From: Cordia subcordata
Taxonomy: Eukaryota > Streptophyta > Magnoliopsida > Boraginales > Cordiaceae
Assembly (NCBI GenBank): GCA_028554755.1
Contig: JAPTOF010000004.1
Location: forward strand, 19,400,001-19,464,000
Reading direction: 5' to 3'
DNA: 64,000 nt
Shown here: positions 1 through 11,830 of the stretch, piece by piece
Layout: every line of letters begins with the position of its first letter
Numbering within the stretch: position 1 is the first letter of the stretch
Made by a program: the position numbers and the translations under genes
Notes under the pieces: model-generated
What the model was told of the DNA's origin: nothing
Databases searched by the model: none
The model's input: the letters and a program-made list of their open reading frames with translations, nothing else

Positions 1-3000
1 TGTATGCACAAGGTCAAAAAGTAGCTATTACACATATGAACAACTCAAATTTCAAATTTTGAAATGTTGGAGTGGATAAGATCAAATAGGTTTTACTGGA
101 AACGGCTAGTTTTGGACAAAAATTGTTCGTTGACAGTTCACTAGCAGTCAAGGTGCCTATCCCCAGTGGATATTCCATGTCATTTCTACCGTGGGTCCCA
201 TCATGTGTACCAAAAATTATTGTTTTAGAAAAACTCCTTTTTGGTCGCACGTCCTCGGCCATAGTTTTGGCTAGGATCTAATCTTGTATCAAGGAGACTG
301 TACCCTATTGTAATACTTATGAGGCCACTTAGTTCCCACAACTTTACAATATAGGCTTCTTTTCTCGCCTTGAACTTGGTCCTCGAACTCATACTGTAAT
401 GGACCACGGACTTTCCAATTGTAGTAAGTTACTGATCAATCATTTACGACATAATTCGAAAACCACAATTAGGAAAAGGCAAGGATCCAAAATCAAACAA
501 ATAAATGATCAAGTAATGCACCTAGTAACTCCTTATATTATAGTGAACGGTTATTTACAAAAAGCCAACAATAACAACTCTCTTTGGATTTAAATCTAGC
601 ACTACGAAACCAAAATTATAATGACACCATAAAATTAATTATAGTGACTATGATTGAGCTATCTAAACTAAGCTAGGGTGATATCGTAAAGTGAATTACA
701 ATGACTATTACTACATTATTTGGACTATGATTGAGCTAGGCTATTTGGACTAAGCTATGGCTAAGTTAAGTTACAACTAAGCTATGAAGAGTTAGATATG
801 ATTAGATAAATGTTTAGTGGTTGTGGAATCCTTTGCTTCTGAGTGTCGATCAGCTTTTCTTCTTGAAGTTCCCAAAATTTCTCAATAGATTAGATTAACC
901 TAAAGCCGCAACAGGTCGTGAAATTTGACTTGATTTGCTGCTGATTCTCTCTCCTTAATCTCGCTGAGAAGCCATTGCCCCACGTGTGTTCATATTGACT
1001 CAGTCTTTGCTCTAAGTTATGTGCACTTCATTTGCTGCCTTTCCTTCTTTGTCAAATTTTAGTTACCTTCATCTCTTAGGCAACGGTTTTGACCTTCCTA
1101 GCTTCTTGGCCGCAATCGGTCTTCCTTCTCCCCTTTGGTTGTTAGGCTGTTAGGTGCAATTTTTAGGTGTAAACACCTACCAATGGCTTTAATCCTTGAA
1201 TTTTTTTTTTGGTCAGTAATTCTTTTTTTATTAAGTACAACAGAAATTATGTAGAACAATTCCAATTTTTTAAAAATTAATTCATTTAGAGAATTGCAGA
1301 AGTCTATTACTTCTTGCATATTAATATTTTACGAGTGCGTCAATCATTTACCAATATGTTTATATAAAATTTTCTTTTAATCACAATAAAAATATCACTG
1401 AAACGTAATTAATTAATTAATTAATGCACAATACAATGTAAAATGTTATTAATTATAAACTTTGATATTAGAAAAGATTTATGTTGAACCTAGACCTGTA
1501 CATGGACTTGAAGATTCCGAATTGAACCAAAAAACCACATCGAGTTATATCGAAACCAAAAGTCCCGTTGATTTTTTTACAAAAATCGAACTGAACTAAA
1601 TCGAGAACTGAACTAGACTGAAGCAAAATTGTTTTGATCTAGACTGAATTGAAAGAACCGAATTTTTAATATTATTAATTATGTATAATTTTTAATATTA
1701 ATATTATATATTATATATTTTAATATTATAATTTTTAAATATTTTAATATTATCTTTATTTTGAGGTCATATCTTTTTCTAACTTCTTGCCAAAAATAAA
1801 AACATTAAGAAAAAAGTACTCCAAATGTATAATATGACACTTGATTCTAGGTATATTGCACACTTGATTAGTTTTAATTATATTATTAACATTATTTATG
1901 TATCTTAAGTTTTTAATAGTTAATCTAATCACAATTAGCTCAATGAACTTATGCCAAATTTCTTAGTTACTCAATTAATTTTATAATAATTATCTTAAAT
2001 ATATCAACTTTTATATACATACTAATTAAAGTTTACGATCTAACCATTAAAAAGTGACTAAGATGTAACAAGATTAGAGTAGAAGACAAAGTTATTTATA
2101 GATATAGTAACTACTAATACTAAATTTAATATTAACTCTTTACTAATATGTTAGCATATGTAATATTAAATTTTAATTATATTACCAACGTAATTCCTTG
2201 TTATCTTAGACTAATAGCATTTAGTTGATATTTGTTATATTATATACTTTGTCAATTCTAATTATGCTACTAACTCCATTTGTCTAACAAGCTAATTTTA
2301 ACCTAACCACAACAATCTTAATTGATTTTAATTATGTTATTTAATTACTAACTTAATATTTTAATATATGAGCTAATCAAACTTAACTTAATTTATTCTT
2401 ATTATATAAAAAAATAAATTTTGTAATATAAATAGCCTAATAATATTAACCTAGTTGATTAAATGATACAATTATATATAAACTTGCATAAGTTTTTTAC
2501 ATATTTTATAAGTGACATTAGTGTAACTTTTTTTGGATTGTTGGTGTAAGAGTTTAATTTTGCAAATGTATTATAACTAATTGCTTTATTTTCATCACTT
2601 TTTGTTAATCAAAATTTAAGTTTCATTCTTTCTATCTTCTTTTTAATTTACATGCTTTTCTTTTATTAAATATAAAAATAGTTCATATATATTTAAAATT
2701 AAAAAGATATTAATTAGTTATGCATTTTAAGTATTAAAAAATTAAAAATTGAAATAAATCAAAATAAACTACAAGGTAACATATTACTATTTGTCATTTC
2801 TAGTATTTCTAGTGTCTAAAATGAGCATATATTTATAGGTTTATTTCCTGGTTTATTGTTATTTAGTTAATTTTTTTACTTTTAATATTTTAAATATATA
2901 GTTAATTCATATTTTCTAAATTTTTAAATATATATGTGTGTTGAAAGTGGGTTTTCAAACCCATGTATTTTTCACACTGAAAAATAGTAAAAAGTAATGA

Positions 3001-3703
3001 ATGAAAGATTTAATTATTAGAGTTAAAGAATTATAAATTACGATTGATATTTCTGTAATCATTATCATATTATTGGAATGTTTTCATTCCATACGTTAGC
3101 TTTAAGGAGAAACATTACTTCACAAAAAAAAAAAAAAGGAGAAGCATTCATGTAATTTATGAAAAAATCTTTGAAACGAACTGGTCATCCACAACGAACC
3201 AATCCCATTATGCCACGTGTCAATGGTGGTGAAAGATGCAAAAATAAAACTTTGCAAAATTAACTTTGGCCCCAAGCACTTGACCGGAATGCCCTTTTCC
3301 CATGCAGCCGCTATATTTATGAACCCCAATCCAATCTCCACCCCATAAGCCATTTAATGCTGACAAGAGTTGACATGAATTGACACAATTGTGGGAAAAT
3401 GTGAAAAATGTAAGAGCTAGGAAGATTTTTCAAAGCTTACTCAACAAGCTTTTGCATTATAAATAGCCATGCTATGTTTTAGAATGTGTAATTTTGTAAA
3501 ATATTAATCTTAAACATTAAAACTATAATTTGATTCGTAGATATTAACATTTTTTAAAATTATTTTGGCTGCACTTCAAAGCTCAAGTATGTATTTACAT
3601 TAAAAATTATGTAATTAATTTATGTTAGCAAATTCTAAATTATTTTCATTAGTATAATACTCAAAAATATATGATTTTTGTTGTTATGTTTTGAAGTTTA
3701 CAG
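1..3703. other. AT-rich stretch without a recognisable gene
   Basis: Open frames here are short and none resembles a known domain. The DNA is very AT-rich between about 1,320 and 3,000. It carries a short run of GAACTGAACTAAAT-like words near 1,570-1,640, a common plant dispersed repeat. Promoter-like words cluster further on: a G-box/ABRE-like CCACGTGTC at about 3,213, CCAAT words near 3,330, and a TATA-like ATTATAAATAG at about 3,456. The last could serve the decayed FAR1-type gene that follows. I see no RNA gene. Confidence 0.5.
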
Positions 3704-6142
3704 AAAATAGATTTTGATATCAATGAGTCAATTAACGATGAAGATGCATAACACGTAGAAGAAATGAATGAAAATGACGGTGCATCTTTACCAAGTGATG
3801 ATTTGCAAGTCAAGGCTTTATAATGAATGAGCTTTATAATGAATGAGCAACGAAGAGATTCTCAACTGTACTTTTGTGGACGAAGATGAGGCATATAGAT
3901 TTTGCAATTTGTACGCTTGAGTTCAATGGTTTAGCATTTGAAGGTGCACCATTAAAAAACATAACGAGCAGATTGTGAGTAGAATATTTACATGTTCATG
4001 TGCAGGTTCTCGAAGGAAAGAATTTATAGATATGAGAGATAGGAAAAAGCAACACAAGCCATTGATGAAATGTGATTGCAAGGCTATGATGTAGATAAAG
4101 CTTGATAATAGCCAATCATGTTCTGTGGTGAAGAAATTTGTGAGCCAGCATAATCACGAATTAGTTCCAGCATTCAGGGTTCCACTACTACATTCACATC
4201 GACAAATTGATCAAGGTCAGATGGATCGAACTCGATGCATGCTACGTTCTAGGATAAGCTCCACAAAAATCATAGATTGACATACAAACGAAGCAGACAG
4301 GTATCATAGAGTAGGGTTTACTGGGAAGGACATATTCAATGCAATAAGCCATGATAAACAAGAAGAGATTTTGATGGGTGATGTTAATGCTGTGTTAGCA
4401 TTTTTGCAAGGGAAAGCTGATAGTGACCCTGCATTCTTTTATAATCATACTATTGATGATGAAAACCGATTGGAAAAGTTGTTCTGGTGCGATTGCTGGT
4501 CGAGGAAAGAATACGAAGCATTTGGAGACATGTTGGTGTTTGATGCAACTTACAAGACCAGCGAATACAGATTTCCTCTCATGATTTTTGCCAGAGCAAA
4601 CAATCATCATAACACATGTGTGTTTAGTCCGGCAATTGTAAAAAATGAAACTATTGACTCATATATATGGGTGTTAACACACTTCTACATGTAATGAATA
4701 GCAAGAGCCCATTGTCAGTTGTAACAGATGGAGACAAGTTAATGCACACTACAACTGAGCAAGTGTTGCCAGGTGTTCGACATAGGTCATGCAAGTGGCA
4801 CCTTCAGTGCAATGCTAGCACCAACATGAAAATCAAAGATTTTAAGGGAATATTCAACCATTACACGTCACTAAATTGTTCTATTCATGAATATGAGAAG
4901 TCATGGCAGCATATGGTAGTTTAATACGGTATTCAAAACAAGAAAAGGATTCAACAAGTGTACTAGAGAAGACAAATGTGGGCAGAATCATACCTCCATG
5001 GTCATTTCTTTGGGTACGTAAAGAGTACACAACACTGTGAAGGGATGAACGCTTTCTTGAATAGATATTTGGGTGCTGATAGAAATTAATTCACTTTGTA
5101 AAGGATTACCACAAGGCATTGAAGCGTATCAAAATCAATGTTATTAATGAGGAAGTAAAGAGTAACTTCACGAATCCAGTATTAATGACTGAATTAAAGG
5201 ATTTGGAGGGTCATGTTGCCTCAATTTTCATGTGATCAGTCTTTTATGAGATCCAAAATCAAATAAAATTGCAATCTCTCTTATGGCACATTCAAATGAT
5301 TATCAATGACAATGGCTCAGTGACCTACACTATTGCTGATAAAAAACATCCCAATATACTACGGGAAGTGTTACTCGATCAAGCAGCAATGGAACTTAGT
5401 TGCAGTTGTTTAATGTTCAAATCAAATGAAATACCCTGCTCACATGTGATATATGTGCCTAAATGTGAAAGATACGATGGGCTTCCATCTTCTTCCATAA
5501 ACAACAGATGGACATCGGAGATTTCCAAAGAATTTGGTGGATTATTCCACCGATGATGAACGAAACAAGGACTTGATGGCCATGTCCGCAAAAATAATAT
5601 TTTATGGCAAGAAGACAAAGGAAGGTTGTAGAGAAGTGAAGGCTAGAATTGCAAATTTGATATCTTGTGCAAAGGACTCTGAGATATACGGTCGAATAAC
5701 CAATCAGATGAAGCTGGACCATCACAGAGTTGCCAACTTGATGTCAAAGATCCAAGAATTCCAAGGCCGAGATCAATGAGGAATTCAAATTCAACCTATT
5801 GGATGAAGACATTGTTCGATATGCTGGTAAATAATATGTTCTTTTTGGTTAAATGTACAAGTTACCATATAATTTTTTTACTTAATGTGTCAGCAATTAA
5901 CATAGGTTAATCGGGCATCTATCAAATACGTGTCTGAGGGTCCAAAACAATACTTCCAAGAATAGCACCATGCCTTGTTTTTCGTTAAACCAAGTTCATT
6001 TTGGGAACGTTATTACAATGTTGGAGGCCCTACTAGTCAATATGGTGGTGACAACAACATAATGGGATACATATTCGGATCTCAAAATGAATATGCATTA
6101 TGTTGTTCGTCATTCCATTTCCAAAATAATCAATTTCATTGA
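3704..6142 (+). pseudogene. decayed FAR1/FHY3-related gene (MULE transposase-derived)
   Basis: FAR1/FHY3 family proteins are plant transcription factors derived from Mutator-like transposases. The usual domain order is visible. A FAR1-type zinc-binding N-terminus lies at about 3,890-4,190 (EAYRFCNLYA, a cysteine pair, then SQHNHELV). The MULE transposase core lies at 4,371-4,920, with RLEKLFWCD, FDATYKTSEYRFPL and VTDGD. A SWIM zinc finger lies at about 5,395-5,445 (CSC followed by CSHVI). A later Gln/Asn/Gly-rich segment, 5,906-6,142, follows an acceptor-like site and probably is the C-terminus. The 5' edge follows TTTACAG, an intron-acceptor-like site. In-frame stops and frameshifts, for example near 3,750, 4,690 and 5,090, break the frame throughout, so no product of normal size is possible. 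It could be a dead domesticated gene or a dead MULE; no terminal inverted repeats were found. Confidence 0.8.
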
Positions 6143-6538
6143 TAAAGTATGCAACTATTAATTTCAATAACTACTTACATAAATTAAAATAATATGTATA
6201 TTAATATTCGATAGTTGGTATCTTAATCCAAATTATTTATATAAACTAGTTACACAAAATTATATATTCTGGAATAATATATGTATTAAGTTGGTAATAT
6301 TAAATATATATTCAAAAGTTAATAAATGAGACATATATAAGTAAGTACAAGCAAAATATAGAAATTAATTAATAAATAAATTAATTAAATTTGCCCAAAT
6401 ACTTAATTCCCTCCAAAAATTAAAAAACAAAAATTCACTTCCCTCCCACCCTAACCACACCCCCACAACACTTCCCTCCAACCCTCCCAAACAGTTAATT
6501 GCATTTTTCAAAGTTGTCATAGTATTGTCTTGTCCATC
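6143..6538. other. spacer with C-rich tract
   Basis: AT-rich DNA without an open frame of note. It includes a strand-biased CCCTCC/CCACCC tract at about 6,430-6,495. It ends at the first base of the SIRE-like LTR. Confidence 0.5.
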
Positions 6539-7803
6539 TGTTGCCTAGAGAATGAATACAAGAGAAAGGGGGGAGGGAAGAGGGGTGAATTACACTATTG
6601 ACACAAATAAGTACTTAAAAACTCTTAACAAATATTTCAAGTAAAAGTACATACAACATTCAAAGTAAACACTTGAAATATAAAGAGTATAGGGTTAAGA
6701 AGATCAAACACAACTATTTAGAGTGATTCAAACTCCCAATGGCCTAGTCCACTACTTAAGGTCTTCCTTTAGGGTTTTTGGAAACTTCACTAGTGAATCG
6801 ACTTCTAGCTTAGTACGTCATAGAAGTGTAGAATAACGATCACAACCCTTGCTTCACCACGAGGACCACAAGTATTAACCCAATACTTGAAGATTTCAAC
6901 CTTTCACTTTTGAGAGAAGTTCCTCACAACTATACTACCCGTGAGTAAAGAAACTGACACCCAATGTAATAGTAGAGAGTTTGGAATACAAGAACTTCTT
7001 GTGAGCAAGTGTACAAAAGTATTTAAACCTTTCTTTGTTGCTTTAAATAGATAAGCAATTTACGAGCTCAAAAACTTGATCAATGAATGCCAATAATATG
7101 CAGTCAATGAAGATAGTAATAAATGAAGCAAGATTGCAAAACAAAAGAGTATATTGAATGCTAGAGAGCTTGTGAATATGTTTTGATTAAACTGTATCTG
7201 AGTTGCAAGGTGAAACATATATTTATAAGCCCAAAAGGTAAGCCTTCCAATGGCTATATTTTAAAAATAACTCAGAGGGACTACTAGAGCACTCTCAACC
7301 CCTTGGGTGTGCCAGTAGTTCCAAGAGGCGAAAGAGCATACCGGAACACTCTACCGGTCGACCGATAAGTTCGTCCGGTAAAGCAACAATGGTCACTAGT
7401 TTTATCGGGGCACAAAGCCGATCGACTCCCTGTGTAAGCCAGTACCTACAGTCAAGTTGCACAAAAAGCTACAACCTACTACTCAAAAGTTAATTTTTTA
7501 CACCTACTCAACCGTGCACGTTTTTCTGCAGATTTTTAATAGCTCAAGGCAACAAGTTGTGCTATAATATCATGTCATAATAAATGCTAATATCAAACAA
7601 GTTTCCAAACAATAAATGCAAGATCAAATCAACAAGATTTTTAGATTTTATGCTTTAAAAAAGGTTTTGCGAGTAATGCTATTGTCCACTAGGTAATAGT
7701 CTAATATAAAAAACTTTATATACCTATATTGCAACTTTTATACTAAAAAACGGTGCACTTTTACTACAATTCCATGCAAATATATATACATATATATATG
7801 TAC

Positions 7804-7827
7804 GTATGTATGTATGTATGTATGTAT
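7804..7827. repeat. (TATG)n microsatellite inside the SIRE-like LTR
   Basis: About six GTAT/TATG units are followed by ATACAAATAAGC. The same site in the LTR at 45.4 kb has a longer run, and the LTR at 53.47 kb has almost none, so its length varies between copies. Confidence 0.9.
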
Positions 7828-8193
7828 ACAAATAAGCATAATATAGCATTCAAGGTATCAAATACTGTGTGCTACATTACATGCAACTCCAAAATGCAAA
7901 GATATGCATTTCAAGTCTATATTTTCTGCAGGAAACAATATTTTGAGTATAACAAAAAGCATGTGCACATCATAATGATAAGTATAAGAAGATGAGAAGG
8001 ATATATAAACATATATTAAGGAAAAAAGATAATCAAGTATATAAAGAACAAGAATTATGAGCAAATGCATGAAGAATGCATGCAATGCAGTAAGTTATTG
8101 AGCTCTTATCGTTTTGCTTTTGTACCAAAATCAACTTAACATAAGACTAATAAAGAAGAAAGAGCTATAACTACAAGACAGCTTCAACGTACA

Positions 8194-10001
8194 TGATGTC
8201 GTCTTTTGAGTGCAAGCTCTAAAGACCCACAAGTGTACAGATCGGTGTAGTAGAGTGTGTGCGAGAACGGGTGTCGAACCACAGGGAGGCTATGTTGTAG
8301 AATGGATTCTACGTATGCGTGTCCTAAAGAATTCCTAAAAGGAAACCTAAACTAACTATTTTTGGTGTTTTTTGGATGATCGGGAGCTCTAGCTAAAAAA
8401 AATAAAACTAAACTATGGGAATGGAAAGGATAGAGACAAAGTATCTAGAGGGAACTAACAAATGGAAGGGATTAGGGTGATATCTACTTGCTAATGGGTG
8501 ATCCTAGACTCCAATACTATGGGATTACATGGAATGGCTTAATTACCGAATGCTCTTCAACTAGGTTGCTTAAAGCTACGGCGTGGTCCTTATGACCTAG
8601 ATCCTTAAAAGTGACTAACTAGCTTTCTAGGTGACCTAGAACAAACATACCCTAGTACCTAAATCATTGGCTGGATTTAAAGCCAAGACCTAGTGTCGCT
8701 AAAGTTGATTAAATCTACCTGGAAACCTATTGGCTAGATTTAAAGCCAAAGGAGACTCGATTTAAACTAGCCTTTAATTATGCTTCATTACTCTAGGGTC
8801 ACAAAGTGGGATTTGAGCTATTAGTGCATTCATACATATTCTAGGCTAAGGTGCTTGCGAATAAAAAGACCTATTCGACTACCAAACATTGTCATGCTCG
8901 GATTACACCATTAATAGTACTTTTGAACCGATATGTATGCAATATTGAGGTCATATTTGCTACTAGGCATGCAAACATACACATAGACATGAATATAAGC
9001 ATTACCCACTTTATAAAATCCACACATAAACACATAGACATGATTATAGAATGGATTAAAGGTCTTTAGTAGCAAAAGACTTCAATTTATACATATGCAA
9101 CTCTCATAGGTGTATTATGAAACACCTAGACATGTATTGAACAATAGCCATTGAAACAAGAAGAACATAGCATATGTGTGTATGTGTGTATATATATAAA
9201 GCCATTAAATCATATAATATAGAAGCATAGAATCAACTCATTTCACAAATATCATCACCCTAAACAAATCTACTCAAGCATAATATAAAAGAGGATGAAA
9301 GAGACAATAGAAGACTCCTCTTCTGTCCTAGCAATTATTGTATAAAAATCTTTGAGTTGGTTTTAATACAAGTGTTTAAATCCTCCAAATAAGCTTGAAT
9401 CTAGGCGAAAAGTGTGTGATTATGTGTGTTAGAGGTGGTGTAGCTAGGGTTTTTTTATGTGTGTGATGGGTCTAAAAGTATCTCCCACTTTTAAAAGCTA
9501 AAAAGTCGAGTTTTTATTGTATATACTGTGCACAACCGGTCGACTTGCTTCTCTTCTTAGCTCGTCTGGCTTTCAAAGGGATGCTCTCTGGACTGGCCGG
9601 TAGATCAGCTTTTAGGGGAATTAGACCAGCAATTTTGGGCTCCTCTCTGGAGTGACCGGTCGACCTAGCCGGTCAACTGGCAATTTTTCTAGGTCAATTG
9701 GCTCCTCTAGTTGGCGTTCAATGGTCTCTTTCTTGCGCTTGACCTTCATCACATAACTCGTACCTCTTCTATCTTTCACGTTCATTCTCGTTCAAGCTCT
9801 GTTTCAGCATTATATCTCACCTAAGGCACAAAATTAAGCATTTAATATAGCATTTGACTTAGAAACTCAACTATGTACATTTCCTTTCGCTGAAGTCTAA
9901 CTCAAGTATATGTGCTACACTAATGCATCTTTTAAAGCTCAAGATACCTCTTAAACATAGGCAATTAACAACATAAATGTACATGAAAATACATCACATC
10001 A
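8194..10001 (-). mobile_element. solo LTR of an Athila-like Ty3/Gypsy element
   Basis: The 1,808-bp LTR has ends TGATGT...ACATCA and a perfect 5-bp target duplication GTACA at 8,189-8,193 and 10,002-10,006. It is inserted in the 3' LTR of the SIRE-like Copia. Its empty site can be read in the copies at 53.8 kb and 45.0 kb. Orientation is minus by comparison with the LTR at 13,855-15,450. It contains two inverted-repeat hairpins with the GGATTTAA core (8,667-8,686 and 8,730-8,749) and palindromic CCGGTCGAC motifs near 9,535, 9,596, 9,654 and 9,668. A solo LTR normally arises by recombination between the two LTRs of a full element. Confidence 0.88.
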
Positions 10002-10174
10002 GTACACAATCTTCATAACCATGCTCTATCTTCTTTCTTTGCTCAAGAATGATGTTATATAAGATATTCAATATAGTAAAAAATAGTAGCAATTAGATAA
10101 CAAAACACAATTATGGCATTTTCAAAATATAATTAACATAAGTAAATTAATATATTAAACCAATATATTAAACA

Positions 10175-10190
10175 TTCTCCCCTTTTTTTA
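10175..10190 (-). other. polypurine tract of the SIRE-like Copia
   Basis: On the minus strand this reads TAAAAAAAGGGGAGAA and directly abuts the 3' LTR. This is the expected position of the plus-strand primer of an LTR retrotransposon. Confidence 0.85.
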
Positions 10191-10611
10191 TGATAACAAA
10201 ATTGTCAAAGGTGGAATCTTAAGAAGAAGCTCCCCCTAACTTCAAGACTCCCCCTTAATCAAAGCATAGAGATAGTATGAGTATGCATAACTATACAATA
10301 ACTTAAGTACTATACACTTAAGAACAATAATACCCTTTCTTCTCCTTTGGCATCATCAAAAGAGATCAAATAAAAATCTTTGCCATATGGAAGGAGTTAT
10401 CATCAATTGGCTCTCACACAAGCATGCAGGCATAGGAGTCTTAAACAAGTATATATAAGTATAAGAGCAAGTATAAACAAGTATAAGCAAGTATAGAAGA
10501 ATAACCGTATACACTAACTAATAACATGCAATTAAAAGAAATTATCCATCAAAAGTAAGTGAAATAAAGTGAAATTGTTGGAAAAAATCATAGCGAGTGG
10601 GATTGTGAAAA

Positions 10612-11648
10612 CTAAGAAATGAAATAAAGACTAATGACTTGGACTGGCGTCATCATCACCGTGAAGTCCCATGCTAGCTTCATCAACTTCACATCCTGAG
10701 CTAAGCAAGCCATGATTTGGCTTTGATCCCTAACAATCATAGCAAGGCTATCAAGAGTGGTGTTCTGATTTCCCACGGTAGTAGATAATGCATCAACTTT
10801 CTTTCCTATGGAATCAATCTTGTCAAAGAGCCGTTGCATGAGCCTATCATTGACATTTTTGGATCGAAGCTCGTAGTATTGTCCTTGTTCTTCATTGTAC
10901 TCTTCTTGGGCCTCTTTATCTTCTTACACATCCTCCATTTCTTCATCATAATTAACATCGTCATTCCCAACAGAATCAAGCTCTTGCCTTTTTTCATCTT
11001 TGTGAGGGAAATCAAAAGTAGTCTTGTTTACAATTCTTTGAAGGATGAGGCTTCTCACATTTTAAGGCAATGCTCTAAATTCATGCATGTGCATCCATCT
11101 CCCTGTCTAATGGAATAACTCCATCTTCTTAAAGCATTGTAAGTCTAGATCCCATATACGATTGAAGGAGCTTTTTGGAACATTTTCAAGTATAATACCC
11201 TTAGCTCTAAAAATCCTGGTCAATGCCATCCTATATCTAAGCACTGTATTTCTAAGGACCACATTCTTCATATAAGCTAAAATTGTCTCTGGGAGATTAA
11301 CCCTATAGTTATGGTGGAGTAAATACAAACAATACGCCTCAACCTTGTAGATTTCCCCGTCATGAGTGTCTTTAGGCACCACATTGTGTTTGAACATCTT
11401 AATAAGTGCACTTGTAAATTCGATGGACTTCATTTAAGGGAGCAAACTTAGGATATTGAGGTATATATTCCATCAAAAGACCATAAATATCCCCTTCATA
11501 AATATTATCAGGTGGTGAGATGGTTGGCTTTCGGTGAAGGTTGCCTCCTTGAACCCCTTGGACCTTTTGAACCCTTTCAAGAACTATCAACATTCTTGCC
11601 TTTAGAACTGGAAGTATGAGCCTTTCCCTTACTTCTTGTGTTAGCCAT
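10612..11648 (-). pseudogene. extra ORF downstream of pol in the SIRE-like Copia (broken)
   Basis: Fragments in several minus-strand frames follow one another: a start at 11,648 (MANTRSKGKAH), then pieces of 64, 108, 69 and 75 residues. The 108-residue piece includes RVNLPETILAYM and MALTRIFRAKGI, which resemble the plant 'putative transposon protein' ORFs often found as an extra ORF after pol in SIRE-type elements. The last piece is a hydrophilic, probably coiled-coil segment (MQRLFDKIDSIGKKVDALST). The position between RNase H and the polypurine tract matches the env-like or accessory ORF of this lineage. The homology is recalled by pattern only. Multiple stops and shifts mean it is dead. 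Confidence 0.5.
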
Positions 11649-11830
11649 GAGAGAGAAGAGATTTTGGAGAGAGAAAACTAGGATTTTGATGTTTAAAGAT
11701 TAGGGAACGATTAAAGTGGGCAATGTGTTGTAGTGAAAGATTTGAGAGAGAAAGAGTTTTAAAGAGATTTTGAAAGAGAGAATAGAGAGAAAATAGAGAG
11801 TTTTCGAAGTGGGTAGGTGAAAAAATGAGC

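Larger units (their letters stand above)
6539..10174 (-). repeat. 3' LTR of the SIRE-like Copia, split by a nested LTR
   Basis: The ends are TGTTGCC (6,539) and TTAAACA (10,174) on the plus strand. The same sequence recurs as a solo LTR at 52,253-53,974 and, in the other orientation, at 44,859-46,644. That comparison fixes the limits. Removing the nested insertion and its duplicated 5 bp leaves about 1.82 kb. The LTR carries a TATG microsatellite (7,804-7,827) and a CCGGTCGACC-type palindrome at 7,353-7,364. Confidence 0.85.

Noticed and set aside
1..407. Overlapping minus-strand frames of 60-82 codons
   Set aside because: No domain resemblance, frames shift repeatedly and no start context; treated as non-coding or old repeat debris.
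3065..3086. Small perfect hairpin GGAATG-TTTT-CATTCC
   Set aside because: Too short to separate from chance in AT-rich DNA and not repeated elsewhere.
7753..8085. Small frames on both strands around the TATG microsatellite
   Set aside because: They arise from the microsatellite and lie within an LTR; sister LTR copies do not keep the frames.
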